Below, piece by piece: positions 22,892 to 32,153 of a stretch of 62,360 nt of DNA; the first letter of the stretch is position 1; every line of letters begins with the position of its first letter. This DNA comes from Porticoccus sp965660005 (lineage in GTDB: Bacteria; Pseudomonadota; Gammaproteobacteria; Pseudomonadales; Porticoccaceae): the NCBI RefSeq assembly GCF_965660005.1, contig NZ_CBFHYF010000008.1, positions 1-62,360 on the forward strand. The letters are read 5' to 3'. Below the pieces are notes generated by a model that was not told the DNA's origin, did not search any database, and was given only the letters and a program-made list of their open reading frames with translations. Both the position numbers and the translations under genes were made by a program.

Positions 22892-25605
22892 TAGTAATTG
22901 CTTTGTGGTTCATACCCATAGATGCCATCCTCAAGAATGGATTCCACTTTGCTGCCAGTGCCGGCGAGACCTTTGAACTGAATCTGGAAGAACACCCCAT
23001 TGTCGTGCTCCAGATCTTCATCCGGGAGCAAAATGAAGTCATTCCTGTCGAGCCAACGGCGACCTACAACACTCACTTTCCAGCAGCAACTTTCATACTG
23101 GAGGCCAAACAGGGTTTCCAGATCCCGGCTGCTGGTCAGGTCATAATTGTATCGCCCGATAAGGCTCAAGCTGCGTGAGATAGGCAGAATGGTTGAGAAA
23201 TCTGCCTGTTCAATATCGCTATCAATTTCAATGAATTGATTTCCGATATCGGAAAGGCGGGGCACTCTGCGGTTAAACCGATAACTCAAATTTACTATTT
23301 TGTTGTTGCGATCATTGTAACGCAGGCTGGCGTTACCCCGATCGAGTTCACTGTCATCTTCATCGTAGAGTAAGTCGGCCTGGAAGCGGAGGTGTTCACT
23401 GAGCCGCATGGCAAATTCAGCCGCATAAGCGGAATCATCGCGCAGCAGGTCGGCAGCGATATCACGTTGCAGGCGGTTCAAGTCATCAGGATCATTCAGA
23501 CCCTTCAGGAAAGACTTGCTCAGGTTGGGATTCAGGGAGACATAGCGGTCGCTCAGGTAAAATATCTGACCAATGCTGCCCCGCAACCATTCAATACCGC
23601 TCGACTGCTCCACCAAACGACTGGTTAGCCCGAGGGAAATTTGCTCGGTATCGCCAATGCGGTCGCCACCGACAAAACGGTCTTCCCGGAACAACTGATT
23701 GTAGGTAAATGTCATCTGCGACGTGTCAAAATCCGGCAAATCACTCTGGTCTTCATACTTGGTATGCACCATGTACAGACGCGGCTCAAATGTCTGGGTA
23801 AAACCCGTGAGCATGGTGGTGTCCCGCTCCATAAACAAACCGGTATCGATTACGCCAACCGGCACCGTGACCGAAGGGCTGTCATCAGTCTGCCCCAGCA
23901 GGGGGTTGTCCAGGTTGTAGGACAGGTGCTTGAGGGTGACCGAGGGTCGGAAGTAACCCCAGGCCCACTGTTTGTCCCAGGCTACCCCATAATCCATGCG
24001 CAAGCGGTCGCCGGTCACAAAGGTGCCTTTTTCATCTTCAAAAAACGTTTCACCCTGGAGATAGCCGGGCAGGGCATCGTTTTTGTCATCGTGGTCGAAA
24101 GCGGTGAACTGGTTCTGCAGGTTAAAGACAAAATCGCCAAGGCGATAATTTCCCTTGGCCTCCAGTTGGGGCAGCATCTGGTACTGGTCAATCCGGTTGG
24201 GATCATCCGTGATCGTCTGGAACTCCTGCCCCTTGATACCAAATAACCAGTGATTCGTGCGGTAACTGCCTGAAACCAGCTGGCGCAGATAGGTCTGGCT
24301 GTTGACTTCGAGCGTCGCGTTGTCGAGATCGCGGAAGTATTCGCTATCGCTGACCTTGGTGTAATCAACGCGGGTTTCCCAGCGTTTGCCGATACCACCC
24401 AGGTGATCCAGATTGACCAGCCAGCGATCTTCACCCTCAAAATTCCTGATGTCAGAGACTTCGGACGGATCATCGTCCCGATCGTCGCCGCCGTCATCGT
24501 CCGAGAGGAATGCGCTACTCAATATGGTGTTGGTCAGCTTCGACATATGCCGGACTTCGACCTCGGCCATGGGTCCGCGCTCCTGAATATAGCGGGGTGT
24601 AATAGTGGCATCGTAGTTGGGTGCCAGGTTCAGGTAGATGGGCTGCGCATAATCGATACCGTTTTCATCACCGATATCAAAGCTGGGGAACAACAGACCG
24701 GAGGCGCGACGATCATCAATCGGGAAACGTATCCAGGGGGCATACAGTATCGGTACATCCTGGACTTCGAGGCGCACATGTCTGGCAGTCGCAATCCCGG
24801 TTTCAGGGTTGATGTCAAGTTTACTGCTGACCAGCTGCCAGGCTTTGCTGCCCGGTTCACAGGTGGTATAAGTGGCGTTATCAATGTAGAAGACTTCATC
24901 TACCCGGTTGGCCTGGGTGGCTGTACCGCGCACACCAGATTCGTGGAACAGGTAACCGGCCTGCTCGATCTGCATGTCTTTGGAATCCATATTGATCTGA
25001 GCGCTGTCCGCGGTAATCAGTAGTCCCGGCTCGCGGAACTGGACATTGCCTTCAAGGTTGACGGTGCGTGTATTCTGGTCGGCTGTGGCGCTATCACTGC
25101 GAACCTGACGATATCCCTGGGTCAGCTGTACGTCGCCACGCAAGCGGGCAATGTTTTCCTGCTCCACTTCCGTAGATGCAGAGGCGACCCGCATGGATGC
25201 GTCTGCCGGATCCAGGTCGGCATCTTCGTAGTCTCTTTCGGGTTCTATATAGGCACCGCAGCATCCCGTGGCCATTTTTTCGCGCTCTTCATCGGTAAGC
25301 GCTTCTGCAGCAACCCAGTCCAGGTTGTTGGCGATCCTGACATCGGGGCCGCTATCTTCCGGTGGGATTACGGGTTCAGGGTGAGCGGGTCTGGGGAAAG
25401 CCCTGCCGGACATCTGCCTTTCGCCGCATGCCCAGCTGCCATCTGCCGCTGCACGACATTCCCATTGACTGTAGGAACCCTGATTGTCGGCGGCTACAGG
25501 CGCCGCAGCAAGCAAGCCAAAGAGCAATAATCCTGATGTCTGGGAGTACTGTGAGCGCAAGGCGTGATAGAGCCTGGTGCGGATATGACTCGTTTTTATG
25601 GGCAT
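22891..25605 (-). CDS. lptD: LPS-assembly protein LptD
   Basis: LptD is the outer-membrane barrel that inserts lipopolysaccharide, acting with LptE (encoded at 28950-29483). The 904-residue precursor has a signal sequence (LLLFGLLAAAPVAA). A cysteine-bearing N-terminal stretch (C50, C60, C115, C116) leads into an OstA-type domain at about 155-290 and then a long beta-barrel region. The C-terminal adjacent pair C840/C841 (ESCCWKV) corresponds to the disulfide-forming pair of E. coli LptD. With C249 there are seven cysteines, more than the four of E. coli. It is the first gene of the overlapped lptD-to-apaH operon and is divergent from amgK. Confidence 0.96.
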   Translation of the reverse strand: MPIKTSHIRTRLYHALRSQYSQTSGLLLFGLLAAAPVAADNQGSYSQWECRAAADGSWACGERQMSGRAFPRPAHPEPVIPPEDSGPDVRIANNLDWVAAEALTDEEREKMATGCCGAYIEPERDYEDADLDPADASMRVASASTEVEQENIARLRGDVQLTQGYRQVRSDSATADQNTRTVNLEGNVQFREPGLLITADSAQINMDSKDMQIEQAGYLFHESGVRGTATQANRVDEVFYIDNATYTTCEPGSKAWQLVSSKLDINPETGIATARHVRLEVQDVPILYAPWIRFPIDDRRASGLLFPSFDIGDENGIDYAQPIYLNLAPNYDATITPRYIQERGPMAEVEVRHMSKLTNTILSSAFLSDDDGGDDRDDDPSEVSDIRNFEGEDRWLVNLDHLGGIGKRWETRVDYTKVSDSEYFRDLDNATLEVNSQTYLRQLVSGSYRTNHWLFGIKGQEFQTITDDPNRIDQYQMLPQLEAKGNYRLGDFVFNLQNQFTAFDHDDKNDALPGYLQGETFFEDEKGTFVTGDRLRMDYGVAWDKQWAWGYFRPSVTLKHLSYNLDNPLLGQTDDSPSVTVPVGVIDTGLFMERDTTMLTGFTQTFEPRLYMVHTKYEDQSDLPDFDTSQMTFTYNQLFREDRFVGGDRIGDTEQISLGLTSRLVEQSSGIEWLRGSIGQIFYLSDRYVSLNPNLSKSFLKGLNDPDDLNRLQRDIAADLLRDDSAYAAEFAMRLSEHLRFQADLLYDEDDSELDRGNASLRYNDRNNKIVNLSYRFNRRVPRLSDIGNQFIEIDSDIEQADFSTILPISRSLSLIGRYNYDLTSSRDLETLFGLQYESCCWKVSVVGRRWLDRNDFILLPDEDLEHDNGVFFQIQFKGLAGTGSKVESILEDGIYGYEPQSNY

Positions 25606-25734
25606 TCTGATTGTCCGTGTTCTCTTTGGGCAGGCGGTGTCTTAATGGCGACGGTACATTTTACCGATTCTGGGGCATCATGCGAGGGTTTGGGCTAGAA
25701 TGACTAACCTTTTTTCTATATACCTTCCTCAAAT

Positions 25735-26778
25735 ATGTCTGACCACCAAAACCTTCAGCGATGGGTAGAGCATTCCCTGCCCTCGCAATTTCTGACATCG
25801 AATACACCACAGCTTTTTCCGCTCAGTGGTGATGCCGGTTTCAGGCGCTATTTTCGGGTAGCTTGTGTGCCGCCACTGATCGCAGTTTCCGCACCGCCAG
25901 AGCACGAGAATAATGAGGCTTTTGTTCGTATTGCCGGGTTGTTCAGGCGAGGGAATGTCCGGACGCCGTATATTTATGACGTCGATTACCAGCAGGGGTT
26001 TCTGTTACTTGAGGATTTCGGTGACCAGCTGCTGTTGCCGCTCCTGTCTGCTGAAACGGCGGATCAATTCTACCAAAAAGCGGAAGATACGCTGTTGGAT
26101 TTGCAGTGCGTACCGCTCGCTGACAATAGCTTGCCTGTTTATAGCCGCCACCACTTACTTGATGAGATGCGGCTTTTTCCGGTGTGGTTTTTAAGTCAGC
26201 TGCTTGGGCTGGATGTTACGAATGAAGACAGCCGAATCATTGAGCAGGCTTTTGAGCAATTATTGGCGAACGCGCTTTCGCAGCCGGAAGTGATTGTCCA
26301 CCGGGATTTTCACTCACGAAACCTGATGCCGCTTGCCGATGGCGAGATGGGAGTAATTGATTTTCAGGATGCGGTCAGAGGGCCGCTGACGTACGATTTG
26401 GTCTCGCTGCTTCGAGACTGTTATATTCGATGGCCCGCTGAGTATGTATCGGGGCGGGCACTCAATTACTTCCGGCGGGCTGTGGCGGCAGGTATTGCCG
26501 ATACCGTACCGGATAGCCAGTTCTTGCGCTGGTTTGACCTGATGGGGCTGCAGAGACACCTCAAAGTGCTGGGCATTTTCGCCCGCTTGTGGCTTCGCGA
26601 CGGTAAACAGGGCTATCTGGCGGATTTGCCATTGGTTCTCCATTACACCCTGAAGCAGTTGGCGCCGTATCCGGAATTACATGACTTCCAGGCATGGTTT
26701 GAAAAACGTGTGATGCCTGTGGCGCAAACACAGCCCTGGTATCAGATAAAACAAGCAGCGCCATTGACGGGCAAATAG
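25735..26778 (+). CDS. amgK: N-acetylmuramate/N-acetylglucosamine kinase AmgK
   Basis: AmgK phosphorylates the anomeric carbon of MurNAc recovered from peptidoglycan turnover. With MurU this bypasses de novo UDP-MurNAc synthesis. The 347-residue product is an aminoglycoside-phosphotransferase fold: GDAGFRRYFRV near residue 33, and the catalytic loop VHRDFHSRNLM followed by GVIDFQDAVRGPLTYDL. The start at 25735 has no clear ribosome binding site. A TAGAAT box lies at 25696-25701. murU follows 12 bases later, which strongly supports the assignment. Confidence 0.92.
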   Translation: MSDHQNLQRWVEHSLPSQFLTSNTPQLFPLSGDAGFRRYFRVACVPPLIAVSAPPEHENNEAFVRIAGLFRRGNVRTPYIYDVDYQQGFLLLEDFGDQLLLPLLSAETADQFYQKAEDTLLDLQCVPLADNSLPVYSRHHLLDEMRLFPVWFLSQLLGLDVTNEDSRIIEQAFEQLLANALSQPEVIVHRDFHSRNLMPLADGEMGVIDFQDAVRGPLTYDLVSLLRDCYIRWPAEYVSGRALNYFRRAVAAGIADTVPDSQFLRWFDLMGLQRHLKVLGIFARLWLRDGKQGYLADLPLVLHYTLKQLAPYPELHDFQAWFEKRVMPVAQTQPWYQIKQAAPLTGK

Positions 26779-26790
26779 AGGATAGCTGAT

Positions 26791-27504
26791 ATGAAAGCAA
26801 TGATTCTCGCGGCGGGTTTTGGTGAAAGGCTCCGCCCTCTCACGGATGACACGCCCAAGCCATTGTTGCAGGTCGGTAACAAGCCCCTGATCCAATACCA
26901 TGTGGAACGCCTGGTCCAAGCGGGTGTGCGTGAGCTGGTAATCAACACCTCCTGGCTGGGTGAGCAAATAGAGTCCTTCCTCGGTGATGGCTCGCGTTTC
27001 GGGGTGAGGATTGACTGGTCTCGTGAGACAGAACCGCTGGAAACCGGTGGTGGCATCCGCCGGGCTTTGCCACTTTTGGGCAGCCAGCCTTTTATTGTGA
27101 TTAATGGCGATGTGTGGACTGACTACCCGCTTCAATCGCTGGTTGAACGGCGCTGGTCCGAGGACCTGGATGCGCATCTGGTACTGGTGCCGAATCCCCT
27201 GCACCATGCCGGTGGCGATTTCTCCCTGAATGTGAATCAACGTGTTGGTTATCCTCTGGCAGAGGATCAGACGTTCACCTTCAGTGGCATCAGTGTCATG
27301 AGGCCGGAGATGTTTGCCATGTTTTCCTCTGCCAGTGAACGCTTTCCCTTGCGGGACGTACTTGCCGGGGGGGTCCGGGGTGGCTATGTGTCGGGGGAGG
27401 TTTATCGCGGTACCTGGTGGGATGTGGGTACCCTTGAAAGGTTGCAGGCACTGAACCTATTGGTTTCGGGCCGGGAGGTCAGCCCGGGAAAAGTCGCAAC
27501 TTGA
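26791..27504 (+). CDS. murU: N-acetylmuramate alpha-1-phosphate uridylyltransferase MurU
   Basis: MurU converts MurNAc-1-phosphate to UDP-MurNAc, the second step of the recycling shunt begun by AmgK. The 237-residue product opens MKAMILAAGFGERLRPLTD with the nucleotidyltransferase signature. It continues PKPLLQVGNKPLIQYH and later shows FIVINGDVWTDYP with the metal-binding aspartate. An AGAGGAT ribosome binding site precedes the ATG. Confidence 0.93.
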   Translation: MKAMILAAGFGERLRPLTDDTPKPLLQVGNKPLIQYHVERLVQAGVRELVINTSWLGEQIESFLGDGSRFGVRIDWSRETEPLETGGGIRRALPLLGSQPFIVINGDVWTDYPLQSLVERRWSEDLDAHLVLVPNPLHHAGGDFSLNVNQRVGYPLAEDQTFTFSGISVMRPEMFAMFSSASERFPLRDVLAGGVRGGYVSGEVYRGTWWDVGTLERLQALNLLVSGREVSPGKVAT

Positions 27505-27532
27505 ATTGCGTTAATGGGCGGCACCAAATACG

Positions 27533-27955
27533 TTGGGATTGCAGTCTGGCCAGAAGTTGCTGGTTGCGGCCGATCCGCGAGTCCTTCTGGTGACCAATAC
27601 CCTGTTCTGGCGAGCTGCACTCCTGTTTAGCTTGATCGTGGTATTACTGCTGGCTTTATTGCCCGTTGCGGACAAGGTGGTATTTTCCGGACAGGATAAG
27701 CTGGTACACGGTATTACTTTTGCGGCACTGTTTCTGTTGTCGAAGCAGAGCCTGCCGGCAGGCGCCTCCCTCTGGCCAATTTACCCAGGGCTGATCGGTT
27801 ACGGTGTGCTAATGGAAGTGCTGCAGAACCTTACGGGTTATCGCCACATGGAGACGATGGACCTGTTGGCTGATTTGATGGGCCTGATAGCGGGACATCT
27901 AATGGTCGAACTAGTCCGGAAAACTCAGCGCAAGCCTCAGGCTTCCCGGCTTTAG
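27533..27955 (+). CDS. VanZ-like membrane protein
   Basis: The 140-residue product has three to four hydrophobic segments. It contains the VanZ-family pattern DKLVHGITFAALFLLS followed by GVLMEVLQNLTGYRHMETMDLLADLMG. The function of such proteins is not established here. The start is uncertain: TTG at 27533 is the longest option, without a good ribosome binding site, and GTG at 27590 is possible but would trim the first helix little. Its 3' end overlaps the convergent holA gene by 45 bases. Confidence 0.75.
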   Translation: MGLQSGQKLLVAADPRVLLVTNTLFWRAALLFSLIVVLLLALLPVADKVVFSGQDKLVHGITFAALFLLSKQSLPAGASLWPIYPGLIGYGVLMEVLQNLTGYRHMETMDLLADLMGLIAGHLMVELVRKTQRKPQASRL

Positions 27956-28966
27956 GGTGGGGGTGCCGCAGAACATCAATAGCAGGATTGTCAGATCGTC
28001 CCAGGGATCGGCTATACGCATTCCCTTGATAGCGCGGTCTATGCCTGCGGCCAGTCGAAGCATCTGTTTTAACCGGGTCAGTTTCAGCCTCCTCAGAGTT
28101 TGCTTTACCAGTGGCTTTCGCTTCTCCCATATCCCCAGGTTTTTTAGCACCCAGTCGAGATGATCCCCATTTTCGAGCGCTTCAGCGGCCCTGATTAATG
28201 TGCGCAACTCGCGGGTCAATGCCCAAAGGATAATGGTGGGTTCGGCCCCCTCATCACGCAGCCCCCTCAGGGTGCGACAGACAGCCTGAGGATCGCCCTC
28301 CAGGGCCTTGTCCGCGAGTGTGAAGACATTGAAGCGGGCACTGTCGGCAACCACCGTTGACATGGTTTGACCATCGACTTCGCCGTCAGGTAGCAGCAAC
28401 TTGAGCTTTTCAATTTCCTGAATTGCGGCGAGCAGGTTGCCCTCCACCCGGTCGGCGAGAATTTCCACCGCCTGGCGATCCGCTCTGATGCCGGCTTGCT
28501 GCAAACGTTTTCCAATCCAGCCAGGCAGCTGGTCAGGGGGCACCGGCCACGTTTGTATCAGTACGCCATGGCTTTCGATGGCTTTAATCCATTTGCTGCG
28601 CATAGCGGCAGCGTCCAGTTTTGGTGTGATAATAAGCAGCAGGGTGTCGTCAGTGGGTTTGCCGGTGTATTCCAGAAGAACCTTTGAACCCTTTTCTCCG
28701 GGTTTTCCGCCGGGCATCCGGATTTCAATGATTTTCTTGTCGGCGAACAATGACAGACTGTTCGCTTCAGTCAATACGGTGTTCCAGTCAAAACTACCTT
28801 CGGCGTGTAGGATTTCGCGTTCGGTGAAACCCTGCAAACATGCCTCAGCCCGGATGGCATCGGCTACCTCCTGAGCCAGCAGGGTTTCATCTCCGCTGAC
28901 CAGATAAAGGGGGGCCAGCTCCCGCCGGGATAGGTGTGTGCCGAGTTGTTCAGCCTTCAGGCGCAT
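27911..28966 (-). CDS. holA: DNA polymerase III subunit delta
   Basis: The delta subunit opens the beta clamp within the clamp loader. The 351-residue product starts MRLKAEQLGTHLSRRELAPLYLVSGDETLLAQE, split as MRLKAEQLGTHL and YLVSGDETLL. It shows NSLSLFADKKIIEIR and the three-domain length of the family. The ATG at 28966 is chosen over one ten codons upstream because it matches HolA N-termini and reduces overlap with lptE to 17 bases. It is probably co-transcribed behind leuS-lptE. Confidence 0.93.
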   Translation of the reverse strand: MRLKAEQLGTHLSRRELAPLYLVSGDETLLAQEVADAIRAEACLQGFTEREILHAEGSFDWNTVLTEANSLSLFADKKIIEIRMPGGKPGEKGSKVLLEYTGKPTDDTLLLIITPKLDAAAMRSKWIKAIESHGVLIQTWPVPPDQLPGWIGKRLQQAGIRADRQAVEILADRVEGNLLAAIQEIEKLKLLLPDGEVDGQTMSTVVADSARFNVFTLADKALEGDPQAVCRTLRGLRDEGAEPTIILWALTRELRTLIRAAEALENGDHLDWVLKNLGIWEKRKPLVKQTLRRLKLTRLKQMLRLAAGIDRAIKGMRIADPWDDLTILLLMFCGTPTLKPGSLRLALSFPD

Positions 28967-29483
28967 TGGGTGGGCTGGTCGTCGAGCGGTTGGCAACAGC
29001 GTCGAGACGGCTGATGATCTGACGGATCAGATCACTCTGCATTTCTCGCCGCAACAGGTTGGCCTCATCTTCTTTCGACTGCACATCGTTTTCATCGAAA
29101 TCAAAGAATCTGTCTGTGCTGAGGGTGGTGCGTTGTAACAGTGGCCGCCCATCAGACGCCAATATCATGATGGTGACTTCTTCGGTCAGCTGGTATTCAG
29201 ACACTCGCACCGTGACGCTGACCGAGGCGGTTCTGCGGGAGTATTTCTGATCGAGAATCACAATGTTGTATTGTGCGTCAGTGGCGTTCTCTACCACCTC
29301 GATATCGCTGGCCTGCAGTGATCGCGAGAGGGCCTCATAAAAACTGCCAAAGCGACCCTGGCTGCTGATATGGACACTGGATACATTTTCAACGGTTCCG
29401 GTGCCCCGCAAGCGCCACCCGCAGCCGGTGATGATGGTGGTTACCAGCAAACCCGTTATGGCCAGACAAAAAAATCGTTTCAT
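28950..29483 (-). CDS. lptE: LPS-assembly lipoprotein LptE
   Basis: LptE is the plug lipoprotein inside the LptD barrel. The 177-residue precursor has a lipoprotein signal with the lipobox ITGC (cysteine 21), followed directly by GWRLRGTG, the family hallmark. Its location between leuS and holA is conserved in gammaproteobacteria. Confidence 0.94.
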   Translation of the reverse strand: MKRFFCLAITGLLVTTIITGCGWRLRGTGTVENVSSVHISSQGRFGSFYEALSRSLQASDIEVVENATDAQYNIVILDQKYSRRTASVSVTVRVSEYQLTEEVTIMILASDGRPLLQRTTLSTDRFFDFDENDVQSKEDEANLLRREMQSDLIRQIISRLDAVANRSTTSPPNAPEG

Positions 29484-29529
29484 TGTTATTCCTTAGGTTG
29501 TCACCATCTCGGCGTGTTGTTACGGGTTG

Positions 29530-32025
29530 TCAGTTGGCAACGATATTGACCAGTTTGCCGGGCACCACGATTACTTTACGGATGGTTTGTCCCTCCGTAA
29601 AGCGCTGAACATTTTCGTGCGTCAGCGCCGCCTGTTCAATGGCTTCGCGATCTGCATCCACCTGAATGTCAATGTGAGCGCGAAGCTTGCCGTTGACCTG
29701 CACCACGATTTCCATGCAGCTTTTGACCAGCGCCGACTGGTCTGGAGTCGGCCAGCGTGTGTCCAGCAGACTTTCGGTGTGACCCAGTGCCTGCCAGAGG
29801 GCATGGCAGATATGCGGGACAATCGGTGCCAGTACCCGAACGGTAATAGTCAGTGCCTCCCGTTCCACGGCCCGCCCGTTAGCAGAGCTGCGATCCGCAG
29901 ATTTGCCGAGTTCATTGAGCAGTTCCATCACCGCGGCAATGGCGGTATTGAAGGTCTGGCGGCGGCCGAAGTCATCGCTGACCTTGGCCAGTGTTTCATG
30001 GGCTTTGCGACGCAGATCCCGCTGTACCTGATCCAGTGATTCAGTGTCCAGAACACCGGGTGTCCCTGCCTCCAGGTGCCCGTGAACCATTTTCCAGAGT
30101 TTTCGCAAAAAACGATGAGCTCCTTCAACCCCGCTGTCATTCCATTCCAGTGACTGCTCCGGCGGCGCGGCAAACATGGTGAACAGCCGGACAGTATCTG
30201 CACCGTAACGGTCAATCAGCTGTTGCGGGTCCACAGTGTTGCCCTTCGATTTGGACATTTTAGCGCCGTCTTTGAGCACCATGCCCTGACAGAGGAGTCG
30301 GGTGAAGGGTTCATCGGAATGCAGCAGACCCTCGTCACGCATTAACTTGTGGAAAAACCTTGCATACAGCAGGTGCAGAATAGCGTGCTCGATGCCACCG
30401 ATATATTGGTCAACAGGCAGCCAGTAGTTTGCAGCCTGGGTGTCCAGCATCCCGTCGGAGAAGTTCGGGGAGGTATAGCGGGCGTAGTACCAGCTAGATT
30501 CCATAAAGGTATCGAAGGTGTCTGTTTCCCGTTCGACGGTCTGGCCGTTGAGAACAACTTTACGCCATTCCGGGTCCGCTTTGATCGGTGAGTGCACCCC
30601 GTCCATCACCACATCCTCTGGCAGCAGTACGGGTAAACGGTCGGCTGGAACGGCAATTTCTCCATCGTCAGGAAGGTTCAGCATGGGAATCGGGGTGCCC
30701 CAGTAGCGTTGACGGGAAACGCCCCAGTCGCGCAAACGATAATTGGTTTTTATTTCGCCGAGATTCAGTTCGGTCAATTTGCCGGCGATGGCATCGAAAG
30801 CTTCTTCGGGGCTCAAACCGTCAAACTCCCCGGAGTTTACAGTCTCCAGCTCGCTGGTTTTCAAGGCATACCATTCCTGCCAGGCGACTGTGTCGAAAGG
30901 TCGGTGAGCGACATCAACTTTATTTTCGCGCAGCTGAAAAACCTGTTTGATGGGCAGCCCGTATTTGTTGGCGAATTCGAAATCCCGTTCGTCGTGAGCC
31001 GGCACCGCCATGATTGCGCCGGTCCCGTAATCCATCAACACATAGTTGGCGACCCAGACGGGTATCGTTTTACCGCTGATCGGATGGATGGCGTTGAGGC
31101 CGGTGGCCATGCCTTTTTTCTCCATAGTCGCCATGTCGGATTCCGACACAGATTGGGTCTTGCAGTGCTGGATAAAGGTTGCCAGTTCCGGGTTTGTTTT
31201 GGCCAGCGTCAGGGCAATAGGGTGCTCTGCAGCGATACTGGCGTAGGTGATGCCCATCAGGGTGTCGGGGCGGGTGGTGTATACCTCAAAGCGGTCGATG
31301 CCACCCACGCTCTGTTCCAGCTGGAAGCTGAATTGCATGCCGCGGCTCCTGCCAATCCAGTTGCGTTGCATGGTGCGGACCTGCTCCGGCCAGCCATCCA
31401 GTTTGTCCAGATCGTTCAGCAATTCGTCTGCATAAGCCGTGATTTTTATAAACCATTGCGGGATTTTTTTGCGCTCTACCTTGGTATCACAGCGCCAGCA
31501 ACAACCGTCAATCACCTGTTCGTTGGCCAGTACGGTCTGGTCGTTGGGGCACCAGTTGACCGCCGCTGTTTTCCTGTACACCAATCCTTTCTCGTGGAGC
31601 CTGGTGAAAAACCACTGTTCCCAGCGGTAATAATCTGGTTTGCAGGTGGCCAGTTCACGGGACCAGTCATAACCAAAGCCCAATCGTTTCAATTGGGCTT
31701 TCATATACTCAATATTTTCGTAGGTCCATTTTGCCGGGGCGGTATGATGCTTGATCGCCGCATTTTCAGCGGGCAGGCCAAACGCATCCCAGCCCATGGG
31801 TTGCAAGACATTCTTGCCGAGCATCCGCTGGTAGCGGGCAATCACATCCCCGATCGTATAGTTGCGCACGTGCCCCATATGCAGCTTGCCACTTGGGTAG
31901 GGAAACATCGCCAGACAGTAGTATTTTTCCCTGCCGGGAATTTCGCTGACTTCAAAGGCGGCGGTTTCCTGCCAGTGTTGTTGGGCGGCAGTTTCTATTT
32001 CGCTGGGGTGGTATTGGTCTTTCAT
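29530..32025 (-). CDS. leuS: Leucyl-tRNA synthetase
   Basis: This class I synthetase charges tRNA-Leu. The 831-residue product has the HIGH-type motif in YPSGKLHMGHVRNYT and the KMSKS motif in AKMSKSKGNTVDP. A CP1 editing domain with TTRPDTLMG lies in the middle, and an anticodon-binding C-terminal domain follows. The ATG at 32025 gives MKDQYHPSEIE, equivalent to other LeuS starts; a GTG two codons upstream is less likely. A long open frame on the opposite strand is a coding shadow. Confidence 0.97.
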   Translation of the reverse strand: MKDQYHPSEIETAAQQHWQETAAFEVSEIPGREKYYCLAMFPYPSGKLHMGHVRNYTIGDVIARYQRMLGKNVLQPMGWDAFGLPAENAAIKHHTAPAKWTYENIEYMKAQLKRLGFGYDWSRELATCKPDYYRWEQWFFTRLHEKGLVYRKTAAVNWCPNDQTVLANEQVIDGCCWRCDTKVERKKIPQWFIKITAYADELLNDLDKLDGWPEQVRTMQRNWIGRSRGMQFSFQLEQSVGGIDRFEVYTTRPDTLMGITYASIAAEHPIALTLAKTNPELATFIQHCKTQSVSESDMATMEKKGMATGLNAIHPISGKTIPVWVANYVLMDYGTGAIMAVPAHDERDFEFANKYGLPIKQVFQLRENKVDVAHRPFDTVAWQEWYALKTSELETVNSGEFDGLSPEEAFDAIAGKLTELNLGEIKTNYRLRDWGVSRQRYWGTPIPMLNLPDDGEIAVPADRLPVLLPEDVVMDGVHSPIKADPEWRKVVLNGQTVERETDTFDTFMESSWYYARYTSPNFSDGMLDTQAANYWLPVDQYIGGIEHAILHLLYARFFHKLMRDEGLLHSDEPFTRLLCQGMVLKDGAKMSKSKGNTVDPQQLIDRYGADTVRLFTMFAAPPEQSLEWNDSGVEGAHRFLRKLWKMVHGHLEAGTPGVLDTESLDQVQRDLRRKAHETLAKVSDDFGRRQTFNTAIAAVMELLNELGKSADRSSANGRAVEREALTITVRVLAPIVPHICHALWQALGHTESLLDTRWPTPDQSALVKSCMEIVVQVNGKLRAHIDIQVDADREAIEQAALTHENVQRFTEGQTIRKVIVVPGKLVNIVAN

Positions 32026-32072
32026 CGACACTCTGTATTGTGGGGTTGGGCATTGGGCCAGAAAAGCCGCTA

Positions 32073-32078
32073 ATTATA
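32073..32078 (-). promoter_or_regulatory. Candidate -10 box of the leuS promoter
   Basis: The minus strand reads TATAAT at 32078-32073, about 48 bases before the leuS ATG. No good -35 hexamer stands 16-18 bases upstream (the region reads TGTGTC), so an activator or a weak -35 would be needed. Confidence 0.4.
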
Positions 32079-32093
32079 GGCTAAAGGAAGGGG

Positions 32094-32117
32094 CAGACAC
32101 AGCCCGGGATGTGTCTG
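32094..32117 (-). terminator. Perfect 8-bp hairpin between lnt and leuS
   Basis: CAGACACA (32094-32101) and TGTGTCTG (32110-32117) form a perfect stem around a CCCGGG-containing loop. On the minus strand the stem is followed by a pyrimidine-rich CCCCTTCCTTT stretch rather than a clean U-run. It may be a weak terminator of the miaB-to-lnt transcript or an operator; which one is not settled by sequence. Confidence 0.4.
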
Positions 32118-32153
32118 ATTGGCGAGCCACTTCTCAGGCTGGTGTGGTTTGCA

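Noticed and set aside
23641..24246. Open frame of 201 codons opposite lptD
   Set aside because: It is antisense to the LptD barrel region with no start signal or family match.
27514..27516. ATG upstream of the VanZ-like gene as its start
   Set aside because: It is not in the frame of the VanZ-like protein.
30709..32073. Open frame of 454 codons on the + strand across leuS
   Set aside because: It lies wholly opposite leuS, which has full synthetase motifs. Its sequence matches no family and it has no ribosome binding site. It is a coding shadow.
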